Of a stretch of 58,310 nt of DNA, positions 16,652-25,205 are shown piece by piece. Position numbers and translations under genes: made by a program. The stretch is from Clostridia bacterium (GTDB lineage: Bacteria > Bacillota > Clostridia > Oscillospirales > CAG-272). The DNA is taken from NCBI GenBank assembly GCA_017467165.1, contig JAFTST010000036.1, positions 1 to 58,310 of the forward strand, read 5' to 3'. The stretch's first letter is position 1. Every line of letters starts with the position of its first letter. Below the pieces are notes generated by a model. The model saw only the letters and a list, made by a program, of their open reading frames with translations. It searched no databases and was not told the DNA's origin.

Positions 16652-17568
16652 TAAGCTTCAGCGCACTTGATAATGATACCAGGGCGCGCGTCGTCAGCGA
16701 GCTTTTGCCGCTGTGTGAGGGTGACGGGGCGCTGGAGATGATGCTTGACAGCTTTTTCTGCCTTTCAGATGAGGTAGAGGAGGTCGCCGTCTGCGCGGCA
16801 TTCGGTTGCCTTTTGGTGAGGATATACGACGAACAGAGATATGTGTTCGTCTACCCTTTGGCTGTATCCGAGGATTCGCTCGTTGAGGATGCGCTGAGAG
16901 AGCTGTCGCTCTATGCAAGAAGATATCTTATTCCACTTGCCTTCACCGACGTTATGCGCGAGGAGCTACCGGTGCTTGAGGGTGTATTTTCTCACGTCGA
17001 ACGGCACGCCTATGACGAGAGCGGCGAGAGCTATTTCGTCATGATACAGAACGAGCTTGACCTTATGGGGGAGCTGCCCGAGGTTAACAGGGAGGGCGTT
17101 TCTCTTGGATTTCTCTCCGACGCTGAAATTTCAGAGTACGCGAGGCTGTGCTCGGATAGGGAGCTGAACAGGTATTGGGGCTTTGATGATACGGCGGACA
17201 ATCCCGACTGCGACCCCGAGGGCTTTTATTTCACCGTTATGCGCGAGCTTGAGGACGGAGTCGCTCTGTCACTCGCGGTAAGATATGACGGCGGATATAT
17301 CGGCGAGGGCGTTATCTATGACTTCGATTATCACGGAGCGGCGGAGGTAGGACTGAGGCTTCTTCCCGAGTATCAGGGAAGGGGACTTGGAGAGGGGGCT
17401 CTTCTGGCACTTTTTGATATGTGTCGCGCGATTGGCCTTTTCGCCGTCTATGCCACCGTTGACGAGCGAAACACGGCGGCGCAGGAACTGTTCTCCCGTC
17501 ATCTTGTCAAGGTTGGCGAGTATGACGGCGTTATAAGATACTATAAGATATTCAATTCGTTGGAATGA
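16648..17568 (+). CDS. GNAT-family N-acetyltransferase
   Basis: 306 residues, overlapping the kinase stop (ATGA). The C-terminal third holds the GNAT core: acceptor strand, then LLPEYQGRGLGEGALLALF as the acetyl-CoA pyrophosphate loop (Q/RxxGxG/A-like) and VDERNTAAQELFSRHLV. The N-terminal half (residues 1-150) is not recognised and may be a second degenerate GNAT-like domain. The substrate is unknown. It probably belongs to the two-component operon. Confidence 0.82.
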   Translation: MISFSALDNDTRARVVSELLPLCEGDGALEMMLDSFFCLSDEVEEVAVCAAFGCLLVRIYDEQRYVFVYPLAVSEDSLVEDALRELSLYARRYLIPLAFTDVMREELPVLEGVFSHVERHAYDESGESYFVMIQNELDLMGELPEVNREGVSLGFLSDAEISEYARLCSDRELNRYWGFDDTADNPDCDPEGFYFTVMRELEDGVALSLAVRYDGGYIGEGVIYDFDYHGAAEVGLRLLPEYQGRGLGEGALLALFDMCRAIGLFAVYATVDERNTAAQELFSRHLVKVGEYDGVIRYYKIFNSLE

Positions 17569-17572
17569 AAGA

Positions 17573-17600
17573 AAATGCCACCCGAGCGGGTGGCATTTTT
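17573..17600 (+). terminator. Intrinsic terminator of the two-component operon
   Basis: Stem GCCACCC (17577-17583), loop GAGC, GGGTGGC (17588-17594), A-run 5' and T-run 3'. The stem sequence equals those at 956 and 3289. Confidence 0.88.
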
Positions 17601-17642
17601 TGACCTGTGGGAAACTGAATTGTTGAAGACGTTTTTTTGGGC

Positions 17643-20225
17643 TCAGCCCTTTTTCTTATATTTTTCGGCGAGCTCGGCGATTTCCTCTGCGGTGCTGTTG
17701 AGCTCCTCTCTGAGCTCCTTAGGGCTGACTCGCAGGGCACCGTTGCCGAGTATGATAAATTGCTCGTCCATATCCGAGGTTACGACTCTGACCGTGTTTT
17801 CCCTTGCTATTTCGTAGGTCGTTCGCTCTATATATGCGTCTGCGGTCTGGCGCTCCTTGGTGTAGATAACGGTGAGCTCACCGTATCTTTCGATGCTGCC
17901 CTTGCCATCCTTAACCATATAGGCGTCGAACACTATGATAACCTTGCACCTTCTTATAGCGGAGTAGCTGCACATCAGGCGGATGAGGGTATCTCTTGCC
18001 AGCGACAAATCGACCGCCGACACCACTCTCAGCTCGTCCCAGGCGTGGATAACGTTATAGCCGTCGACGATAAGGTAGTCGTCGCCCTTTTTCCTCGGCT
18101 TCGGCGCTTTTTTGGGCTTCTGCTCCTCGCTTTCGTTGACCCTTTTTTCGACGGGGGCGCGCTTTTTCGGCTTTCCGTAGGTAGCCTCAAAAATCCGCAT
18201 CAGCTCCTTGTCCTCCTCCGCCGTGCCTCCGTAGCGCAGGGCTCGGGCTCTCTTGGATATCTCCGTCTTTTCGTCGTCTTCCCTTGCAGATACGTCGGGC
18301 GGCGCGTGCATCTTTTCGTCTGCCTCGTACCAGGGCACGGAATATCCCGCTCCCGCGCGGCAGAAAACCGAGCCTGACGGATTTCTCTCGTCGAGCTCTG
18401 CCGTGTAGCCCGAGCTTTCAATCACCTCGCTCGCGTTGTGCGCGGGGCGATATGCTCCCGGGGTTAAAAGCATCTGCCCGTGACCGTGGGTGTAGGCTCT
18501 CAGCGTCATAGGATATGAGCGTATGGTTGCAACGGGACACACACCCGTCACGCTGACGGTCTGTCCGTTTGATTCGGTCGAGTCAATATCGCCGTGCATA
18601 TTCGAGATGTCTGTCAGAAGTCTTCCGAGATTTGACACGGGTAGCTCTATTCTGAACTCGAAGGTGGGCTCAAGAAGCACAGATTTCGCCTTCATAAGCC
18701 CCTGTCTTATAGCGCGGTAGGTCGCGGCTCTGAAATCGCCGCCGACGGTATGCTTCTGGTGAGCTCTGCCTCCGATAACGGTAATTCTGACGTCGGTCAG
18801 GGGAGCTCCGACGAGCACGCCGCGGTGAACCTTTTCCTCAACGTGCGTGGCGATAAGCCTCTGCCAGCTAAGAGCGAGGCGGTCTCTGTCACAGTCGAGC
18901 TCGCACACTATCCCGCTGCCCTCGTCGAGAGGCTCTATCCGAAGATGCACCTCGGCGTAGTGTCCCACGGGCTCGAAATGCCCCGAGCCGATAACCTCTG
19001 TGAGTATAGTTTCTCTGTATAATATCCTGCCTTCGTCAAATCCGACCTCGATGCCGAGCCTGTCGGCGATAAGTCTTATGAGAACCTCTCTTTGTATCTC
19101 TCCCATCAGGCTTACCCTTATTTCGCGGCTCTCGCCGTCGTAGGAAAGCGAGAGTGAGGGCTCCTCCTCGGCAAGCTGACTGAGGGCGAGATAGGTCGCG
19201 TGGGGATCAGCCCCGTCGGGCAGAATCATTCTGTAGCACAGAGGCGGCTCGAGCATAGCGACGTCGTTAGCCTCAAAGCCAAGTCCCATACCCGCCGCCG
19301 TTCCGGACAGCCCATACAGCGCGACAACGTCACCGGGGAGAGCTTCCTTCAGGGGAGTCGAGCGCTCGGCGGAAAATACCCGTATCTGCTCGACCTTTTC
19401 GGTTATAGTATCGGCGCCTCGCTTTATTTCTACGGTGTCCTTGGGGCGAAGAATACCGCCCGTTATTTTGGCGAAGGAGATTCGCGCTCCGCTCTTGTCG
19501 CGCGTTATCTTATAGACCTTGGCACCGAATATATTTCTCTGGTATTCTGTGGGGAGGGTGTACTTATCTATTCCGCGAAGGAGCTCCCTCACGCCCTCGA
19601 GCTTGAGGGCTGAGCCAAAAAAGCAGGGGAATATTTTCCTTGCTCTTATCCTCTCGGCTATATCCTTCGACGTGGGCATAATTCCTTCAAAATATGATCC
19701 CATCAGCCTCTCGTCGCTCGTCGCGACCTCTTCAAAAAAGCTGTCAGCTCCATCGCTGTTAAAGTCAATGCAGCCCGTCGAGAGCGCGCACTTGAGCTCG
19801 TCGCATATCTCGCGCCTGAGCCTTGTCGAAAGGTCGGTCTTGTTGACAAAAATGAGGGTGGGTATCCTCCTTGCCGCGAGCAGTCGCCAGAGCGTGCGGG
19901 TATGAGCTGTAACCCCGTCCGTGGCGCTGATAATCAGAATAGCGTAGTCCTCTATGGCAAGCGTGCGCTCGGTTTCGCAGGAGAAATCAATATGCCCGGG
20001 AGTATCGATAAGAGTGATATGGGTATCCCCCGTGTCAAATATAGCCTGCTTTGAAAAGACGGTGATGCCCCTTTCTCTCTCGAGGGCGTGGGTATCAAGA
20101 TGCGCGTCGCGCCTGTCAACCCTGCCAAGGCGGTCGGTAGCGCCCGAGAGGTACAGCATCGCCTCGGAGAGCGTCGTTTTTCCCGCGTCAACGTGAGCCA
20201 GAACACCAACGACTATGTTTTTCAT
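17643..20225 (-). CDS. Ribosome-protection-type translational GTPase fused to a Rae1/YacP-like NYN endonuclease
   Basis: 860 residues. Residues 1-650 are an EF-G-like translational GTPase of the TetM/TetO group: G1 AHVDAGKTT (10-18), G2 ERGIT (51-55), DTPGH (74-78), NKTD (128-131), then domains II-V. Residues 655-714 are a charged linker (KPKKRAPVEK, KKAPKPRKKG). Residues 715-860 align by eye along their length with Bacillus Rae1 (YacP), the A-site mRNA endonuclease: VDGYNVIHAW (D721), VIIVFDAYMVK (D767), YTKERQTADAYIE (D796), VTSDMDEQ (D818). The TetM loop that contacts tetracycline (TetM YSPVS) is replaced by HQKHTVGGDFR, arguing against drug resistance. Inference: GTP-driven delivery of a nuclease to the A site of stalled ribosomes. 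Confidence 0.9.
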   Translation of the reverse strand: MKNIVVGVLAHVDAGKTTLSEAMLYLSGATDRLGRVDRRDAHLDTHALERERGITVFSKQAIFDTGDTHITLIDTPGHIDFSCETERTLAIEDYAILIISATDGVTAHTRTLWRLLAARRIPTLIFVNKTDLSTRLRREICDELKCALSTGCIDFNSDGADSFFEEVATSDERLMGSYFEGIMPTSKDIAERIRARKIFPCFFGSALKLEGVRELLRGIDKYTLPTEYQRNIFGAKVYKITRDKSGARISFAKITGGILRPKDTVEIKRGADTITEKVEQIRVFSAERSTPLKEALPGDVVALYGLSGTAAGMGLGFEANDVAMLEPPLCYRMILPDGADPHATYLALSQLAEEEPSLSLSYDGESREIRVSLMGEIQREVLIRLIADRLGIEVGFDEGRILYRETILTEVIGSGHFEPVGHYAEVHLRIEPLDEGSGIVCELDCDRDRLALSWQRLIATHVEEKVHRGVLVGAPLTDVRITVIGGRAHQKHTVGGDFRAATYRAIRQGLMKAKSVLLEPTFEFRIELPVSNLGRLLTDISNMHGDIDSTESNGQTVSVTGVCPVATIRSYPMTLRAYTHGHGQMLLTPGAYRPAHNASEVIESSGYTAELDERNPSGSVFCRAGAGYSVPWYEADEKMHAPPDVSAREDDEKTEISKRARALRYGGTAEEDKELMRIFEATYGKPKKRAPVEKRVNESEEQKPKKAPKPRKKGDDYLIVDGYNVIHAWDELRVVSAVDLSLARDTLIRLMCSYSAIRRCKVIIVFDAYMVKDGKGSIERYGELTVIYTKERQTADAYIERTTYEIARENTVRVVTSDMDEQFIILGNGALRVSPKELREELNSTAEEIAELAEKYKKKG

Positions 20226-20259
20226 ATATACCGACCTCCCTTCGTAATTCTTTTATTGA

Positions 20260-20292
20260 AAAGTCAGCCTGACCGAAAGTTAGGCTGACTTG
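20260..20292 (-). terminator. Terminator of the PH-like membrane protein gene
   Basis: Stem AGTCAGCCT (20262-20270) with AGGCTGACT (20282-20290); the T-run is on the minus strand, ahead of the GTPase fusion gene, whose own promoter in the remaining 35 bases is not evident. Confidence 0.75.
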
Positions 20293-20312
20293 TGTTTTCG
20301 CTTGGAAATTTT

Positions 20313-21086
20313 TTAGTTGAACGCCTTGGTGATTTTCGCAGATAGAGCATCGGTGTCGATTTCGTCCGGGATAAGCCTTTTTCCCTTTCTTTTGACCGAG
20401 AATATCTCGATGGGCGCGAGGGCCTCGTCACCCTTTTTCAGGGTGAGAATATAGGTGTAGTCCACGACGGGTCTGTCGGGTGTCTCGCCGTCCGCGGTAA
20501 GATAGGAATAAGCGCACACAGCCTCAGTCCCGTCTGCCTTCGCGAGAATTGAGCGCACCTCTTTTCTCGCCTCTCTCTCCCTTGCCTTAGCTGACTCGGA
20601 GTCGGGAGCCTTGCAGTGCGAGAGCTTGTAGCGCCTTGCCGCCGCACCCTTTAATCCCTCGGGAAGAATACCGATAACCTCCTTGCCCGAGTATTTCTTT
20701 ATCATACGGGCAAGACGGGCGCTGCGCTCCATTCTGCCCTCCTTGTAGAACATATAGAAGGTATAATCCTCGCCGTCGATAAGGAAGGAGTCGAAAACGA
20801 ATGGAATAGTCATATCGTACTCCGCCTTGATGCCTCTGACGTTCTTCCAATCGTATATTTCTCTGTCACCCGTCAGATATCTGATGCGAATACCCCTGTC
20901 GTCAACGACGTAGAAAAGAGGCACGGTAGAGGCAGACAGAAGGAAGAATATGCCACAGCCGAGGGCTACCCAGCCCCAGCTCTCGAGGTGATGCGTGCGA
21001 AAATAGATGAAAAAGCCCACGAAGATAAGCGAGCCCAGAATGAGCGTGGCTGCAGTTCTTGATAACGTTATAGATTTATTTTTCAT
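20313..21086 (-). CDS. Two-helix membrane protein with PH-like domain, function unknown
   Basis: 257 residues. Two N-terminal helices (LILGSLIFVGFFIYF and WGWVALGCGIFFLLSAST), then a stretch resembling bacterial PH-like domains (YVVDDRGIRIRYLTGDREIYDWKNVRGIK), a charged middle and a C-terminal beta-rich part with ALAPIEIFSVKRKGKRLIPDEI. No catalytic motif is visible and no named family is recognised with confidence. It has its own promoter and is the gene upstream of the GTPase-nuclease fusion, separated from it by a terminator. Confidence 0.6.
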   Translation of the reverse strand: MKNKSITLSRTAATLILGSLIFVGFFIYFRTHHLESWGWVALGCGIFFLLSASTVPLFYVVDDRGIRIRYLTGDREIYDWKNVRGIKAEYDMTIPFVFDSFLIDGEDYTFYMFYKEGRMERSARLARMIKKYSGKEVIGILPEGLKGAAARRYKLSHCKAPDSESAKAREREARKEVRSILAKADGTEAVCAYSYLTADGETPDRPVVDYTYILTLKKGDEALAPIEIFSVKRKGKRLIPDEIDTDALSAKITKAFN

Positions 21087-21116
21087 AATAACCTCTTCAG
21101 ATTGATTAGCAAGTCT

Positions 21117-21145
21117 AGTATATCATAAGCGGGAGCCTGTGTCAA
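21117..21145 (-). promoter_or_regulatory. Sigma-A promoter of the PH-like protein gene
   Basis: On the minus strand: TTGACA (21140-21145), 17-base spacer ending TGA, TATACT (21117-21122). Confidence 0.8.
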
Positions 21146-21196
21146 GAAAAAGGTGAAGGAATGGGGCTGCGTCCGCTTACAAAGGGGCGATAAAGC

Positions 21197-21227
21197 GGCG
21201 AGGCAGAAAAATCCACCTCGCCTTTTT
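21197..21227 (+). terminator. Terminator-like hairpin of unexpected orientation
   Basis: Stem GGCGAGG (21197-21203), 12-base loop, CCTCGCC (21216-21222), TTTTT on the plus strand, although both flanking genes are on the minus strand. It may still weaken read-through from the ABC fusion, or stop antisense transcription. The rest of 21146-21289 shows nothing else. Confidence 0.5.
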
Positions 21228-21289
21228 GGGCCGCGCCCGAAGGCGGCGGCATATTTCAATGATAATTTGTATCCTGCCCCTGCTATAAA

Positions 21290-24160
21290 TTATTCTGTAC
21301 GAAGCGCTACCACGGGGTCCTTCTTGGACGCGCTCGATGCGGGAATCAGGCCCGATATGAGAGTCAGACCTATCGAGAGGAGCACGAGCAGCACCGCCTG
21401 AGATATGGGCAGCGCGGCAATGCGCGAATAGCCGATTAGCGGCTTCAGGATAAGGTTGACAATGACAGAGATAAGATAGGTCGTGACAACACCTATGATG
21501 CCCGCGAGAGAGCCGATAATGAAGGTTTCTGCGATAAAGAGGTGGCTGACGTCCTTTTTCCTTCCGCCGAGCGAGCGGATAACGCCTATTTCCTTGATTC
21601 GTTCAACAACCGATACGTAGGTGATGATACCTATCATTACCGTTGATACAACGAGCGAGATGGAGGTGAAGGCGATAAGGGCGTAGGAGATAACGTCAAT
21701 CATAGTGTTAATCATATCTATGATTATCTCCAGGGTGTCCGTGTAGGAGACGTTGGCTCTCTCCGAATCGGTATAAGTCTTTCCGTTGACCGTCAGGTCG
21801 TCCTTGCTGTTCCACTTATCAAGATAGTCGGTGACAAGGTTCTTCGAGTCGAACGAGAGCGGATAGATTTTGACACTGTTGGCAACGTCAATTCCGCCTA
21901 GTGAGCGCGCGCCGATTGTCTTCATAGAGACGAGAGTGCTGATATTAACGCTGGAGCCGCCGGAGCCCTCCTGCTCTCCGCCGCCCGCAGAGCCCATAGA
22001 GCCCATAAGGTCTGTGGCGCTGAGCGACTCGCCGACGAAGGCGCGGTCGGATTTGATAACGGTCTTTCCTTCCTCGTCGGGTGTGACGGAGCGATAGTTA
22101 AAGTCATAGAATACGCCAATCGCGCTTCCGTTGAAAACGGTTGAGGTGATGTCGCCCTTTTCCTTGACGTAGTCGACGATTTCACTATTCATATTCCTTT
22201 CGAGAACGTGGTTGGTGAGAGCCTCCGTGTAGTAGATACCGGAGGAAAGACAGCCGTAGTTGGTCTCCTCGTTAGCTATAAGAATACCCGTTATGCGAAG
22301 CTTGACGCCCTCGCTCCTTATATCCTTCGCGTCGTGGTGGTACTTGAAGGGAGTGGTGTTCATCACCTTGTAGGTGCCGTCACCGTTTGGTATCTTTATC
22401 TCGGTGTCGGTATTGTATTCATATATAGCGTTGTTGGGGTACCAGGTGAAGCTGTGCTTATCGCTGAGCAGGTCGTCGTACGTGTAGTAGGACACGTCGA
22501 GCTCGGGGTTGTAGTACTTGGCAAGGGGATCCCATTCCTCCTCGGGCTTATCCTTCGAGCTCTCGTATGCCGCCTTGTAGACCAGGTTATAGAACTCCGC
22601 CTCGGTGAAAATTCCAAGCCTGGCCAGAAGCATATCGGACAGCTCCTGGTCGCCGTTCAGAACGAGCATAACCTCGTCGTACTCGTCGGCGATCTCGCCG
22701 TACACCTCATACTGCGAGGCGATATAATCGGGGTTGTTCGGCGCCTGCTGGAAGGAGGGGGCGAGCTGTGTGACGTAGCTCGCGTATTTTGAGTAGTCGG
22801 TTTCCTTGAGAACAGATGTGTATATGTTAGTGAGGGCGGCTATCGAGATGTTGGAAACGGTCTCGCCCCCCTCGGCGTCGGTGTGAGTGAAGCTCGTATA
22901 GATAGAGTGATTCATATCTATACCGTAGCCGAAGCTCATAGCGTTATAATATTCCTTGGGCATAGCCTTGACAAAGTCAAGATACTCCGGCTTCAGCTCG
23001 TTTTTGATAAAGAACGCCTCCTCCGCCGCGGTCATTTTGGCAATGTAGGCAATCATTGAGCTGATATACGCCTTGTGAGGCTCCTTTTCGACGGAGTCGT
23101 CCGAGCCCTGATGCATCATATCGGATATGGCGTTGAAATCGTAGGCGGTTTCGGTGATTGTTATGGGGTTGCCCGAGAGCATATCGTCCTGCATTGCCGC
23201 GACGTAGCCCTTGATGCCCGCCGAGAAGGCAAGCACCATAGCGATGCCGATAATACCTATCGAGCCCGCGATGCCGACCATAACCGTGCGTCCCTTCTTG
23301 GAGAGCAGGTTTCTAGCCGAGAGCATCAGGGCGGTGAGGACGGACATCTTCGCCTTTTCCTTTTTCTTCTTTTTCTCCTTGACAAGCTTTTTCCGCTCAG
23401 CCTCGGCGCACGCCTCGAGCTCTGCTCTTTCCTTTTCGGCTATCGCCAGAAGCTCTGCGAGCTCCTTCGCCTCCTCTGCCTCGGTCATAGGATTGGTATC
23501 CTCGAGCAGCTGTCCGTCGAGCAGACGCACTATTCTCGTGGAATACTGCTCAGCGAGCTCGGGGTTATGGGTAACCATAATAACCAGCCTCTCCTCGGAG
23601 ATCTCGCGGATAAGGTCCATAATCTGAACGCTGGTAACCGTGTCGAGCGCTCCTGTCGGCTCGTCTGCGAGGAGTATCTCGGGGTCGTTGACCAGCGCTC
23701 TGGCGATAGCGACCCTCTGGCACTGTCCGCCCGAGAGCTGATTCGGGCGCTTGTAGTACTGTCCCGAAAGTCCGACGCGGTCGAGCGCCTCCTTTGACCT
23801 CCGTGTGCGCTCCTCCTTGCCGATGCCCGCGATGGTGAGCGCGAGCTCAACGTTTCCGAGTATCGTCTGGTGGGGTATGAGGTTATAGCTCTGGAATATG
23901 AATCCAACTCTGTGGTTTCTGTACACGTCCCAATCTCTGTCGGTGTAGGACTTGGTGCTCCTTCCGTTGATGACGAGGTCACCGTCGGTGTAGTGGTCAA
24001 GTCCGCCTACTATGTTAAGCAGGGTGGTTTTTCCGCAGCCCGATGGACCGAGAATGGAGACGAACTCTGTTTTTCTGAACGAGATTGAAACACCCCTCAG
24101 GGCATTGACAACCTCGGATGAGGTGATATAATCCTTTTTTATGCCTTCCAGTTTTAGCAT
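21290..24160 (-). CDS. MacB-like ABC transporter, ATPase and FtsX-type permease in one chain
   Basis: 956 residues. Residues 1-225 are the ATPase: Walker A GPSGCGKTTLLN, signature LSGGQCQR, Walker B ILLADEPTGALD, H-loop VTHN. A charged coiled stretch (EAEEAKELAELLAIAEKERAE) follows, then one helix, a large extracellular domain of about 480 residues, and three helices with the FtsX core (SLVVSTVMIGIITYVSVVERIKEIGVIRSLGGRKKDV). This is a half-transporter that must dimerise; such systems act as mechanotransmission pumps for peptides or toxins or in signalling. No accessory adaptor protein gene is adjacent. The substrate is unknown. Confidence 0.92.
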   Translation of the reverse strand: MLKLEGIKKDYITSSEVVNALRGVSISFRKTEFVSILGPSGCGKTTLLNIVGGLDHYTDGDLVINGRSTKSYTDRDWDVYRNHRVGFIFQSYNLIPHQTILGNVELALTIAGIGKEERTRRSKEALDRVGLSGQYYKRPNQLSGGQCQRVAIARALVNDPEILLADEPTGALDTVTSVQIMDLIREISEERLVIMVTHNPELAEQYSTRIVRLLDGQLLEDTNPMTEAEEAKELAELLAIAEKERAELEACAEAERKKLVKEKKKKKEKAKMSVLTALMLSARNLLSKKGRTVMVGIAGSIGIIGIAMVLAFSAGIKGYVAAMQDDMLSGNPITITETAYDFNAISDMMHQGSDDSVEKEPHKAYISSMIAYIAKMTAAEEAFFIKNELKPEYLDFVKAMPKEYYNAMSFGYGIDMNHSIYTSFTHTDAEGGETVSNISIAALTNIYTSVLKETDYSKYASYVTQLAPSFQQAPNNPDYIASQYEVYGEIADEYDEVMLVLNGDQELSDMLLARLGIFTEAEFYNLVYKAAYESSKDKPEEEWDPLAKYYNPELDVSYYTYDDLLSDKHSFTWYPNNAIYEYNTDTEIKIPNGDGTYKVMNTTPFKYHHDAKDIRSEGVKLRITGILIANEETNYGCLSSGIYYTEALTNHVLERNMNSEIVDYVKEKGDITSTVFNGSAIGVFYDFNYRSVTPDEEGKTVIKSDRAFVGESLSATDLMGSMGSAGGGEQEGSGGSSVNISTLVSMKTIGARSLGGIDVANSVKIYPLSFDSKNLVTDYLDKWNSKDDLTVNGKTYTDSERANVSYTDTLEIIIDMINTMIDVISYALIAFTSISLVVSTVMIGIITYVSVVERIKEIGVIRSLGGRKKDVSHLFIAETFIIGSLAGIIGVVTTYLISVIVNLILKPLIGYSRIAALPISQAVLLVLLSIGLTLISGLIPASSASKKDPVVALRTE

Positions 24161-24308
24161 TTTCTCTTCCTTCTTGGTTTGTTAGTACAATTATACGCTT
24201 AAATTATGAATAATTAAAGCATTTTCGGGACTTTTTTGAAAATAATTAAACATTTTTTTAAGAAATGTGTTATTATATACTTGAAGTCAACCCAAGGAGG
24301 CGCTCTCT

Positions 24309-25136
24309 ATGCTCGGAGCTCTTATCGGCGACGTTGTGGGCAGTCGCTTTGAATTCAAGAATTTCAAGTCCCGCGACTTCCTTTTTTTCGCTCCGGGCTG
24401 TCACCCCACCGACGACAGCCTGATGACTCTCGCCGTGGCGGAGGCACTCGTTCTGTGCCGAAACGACGATTCAAGGCTCGCCGAGGTAACCGAGAGGTGT
24501 ATGCACAGAATTGCCAGAAGACACCCCAACGTCGGCTGGGGCGGAAGGTTCTACTACTGGGTATTTGAACTGAATCCCGCCAACCCGTACAGCCTTGGAA
24601 ACGGCGCGGGAATGAGAATAAGCCCTGTCGGCTGGGTAGCGGACAGCGAGGAGAAGACCAAAGAGCTGTGCCGTACCGTGACCGAAATCACCCACGGGCA
24701 TCCCGAGGGTCTGCTCGGAGCAGAGGCAATCGCCATAGCTGTCTATATGGCGCGCACGGGCAGGTCGAAGGAGGAGATATATAAGAGGATGATAACCGAT
24801 TATTATCCCGAGATAGACGACTTCACCCTCGACAAAATACGCCCGAATTATGAGATAGACGATAAGGGTCTGTGGGTAACCTGCAGAGGAAGCATACCGC
24901 AGGCGCTCAGGGCGTTTTTTGAGGCGGAGAGCTTTGAGAGCACTATACGAAACGCCATATCGATAGGCGGAGATGCCGATACCATTGCCGCTATGGCGGG
25001 CTCGGTGGCAGAGGCGTACTACGGAGTGCCACAAGAGATGGAGGAGGAGCTTCTTAAATATTTATCCGAGGACCTTTTAGGGATATACAACGCCTTTTCG
25101 CTGATAAAGAAAGGGCGGGTCGCGAAATCCAACTGA
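24309..25136 (+). CDS. ADP-ribosylglycohydrolase-family protein
   Basis: 275 residues behind AAGGAGG. All-helical DraG/ARH fold with metal-site motifs PTDDSLMTLA (TDD near residue 38) and GGDADTIAAMAG (DxDT near residue 220). Family members release ADP-ribose from modified proteins, nucleic acids or O-acetyl-ADP-ribose. No ADP-ribosyltransferase gene is nearby, so this may be a housekeeping eraser. A GGDADT motif with all metal ligands suggests an active enzyme. Possible promoter with TATTAT about 30 bases ahead of the start. Confidence 0.9.
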   Translation: MLGALIGDVVGSRFEFKNFKSRDFLFFAPGCHPTDDSLMTLAVAEALVLCRNDDSRLAEVTERCMHRIARRHPNVGWGGRFYYWVFELNPANPYSLGNGAGMRISPVGWVADSEEKTKELCRTVTEITHGHPEGLLGAEAIAIAVYMARTGRSKEEIYKRMITDYYPEIDDFTLDKIRPNYEIDDKGLWVTCRGSIPQALRAFFEAESFESTIRNAISIGGDADTIAAMAGSVAEAYYGVPQEMEEELLKYLSEDLLGIYNAFSLIKKGRVAKSN

Positions 25137-25144
25137 ATAAGGAC

Positions 25145-25173
25145 TTGCACAGAGAAGGAAAGTGTGCTAAAAT
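25145..25173 (+). promoter_or_regulatory. Sigma-A promoter of pepF
   Basis: TTGCAC (25145-25150), 17-base spacer ending TGTGC, TAAAAT (25168-25173). Confidence 0.7.
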
Positions 25174-25205
25174 AAATAAGTAATTCAATAAAGGAGTATA
25201 AAGCT

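Noticed and set aside
17643-20225. Tetracycline resistance gene (tetM/tetO-like)
   Set aside because: The GTPase core is related, but the drug-contacting loop differs and a nuclease domain is fused to the C-terminus; a housekeeping or rescue role is more likely.
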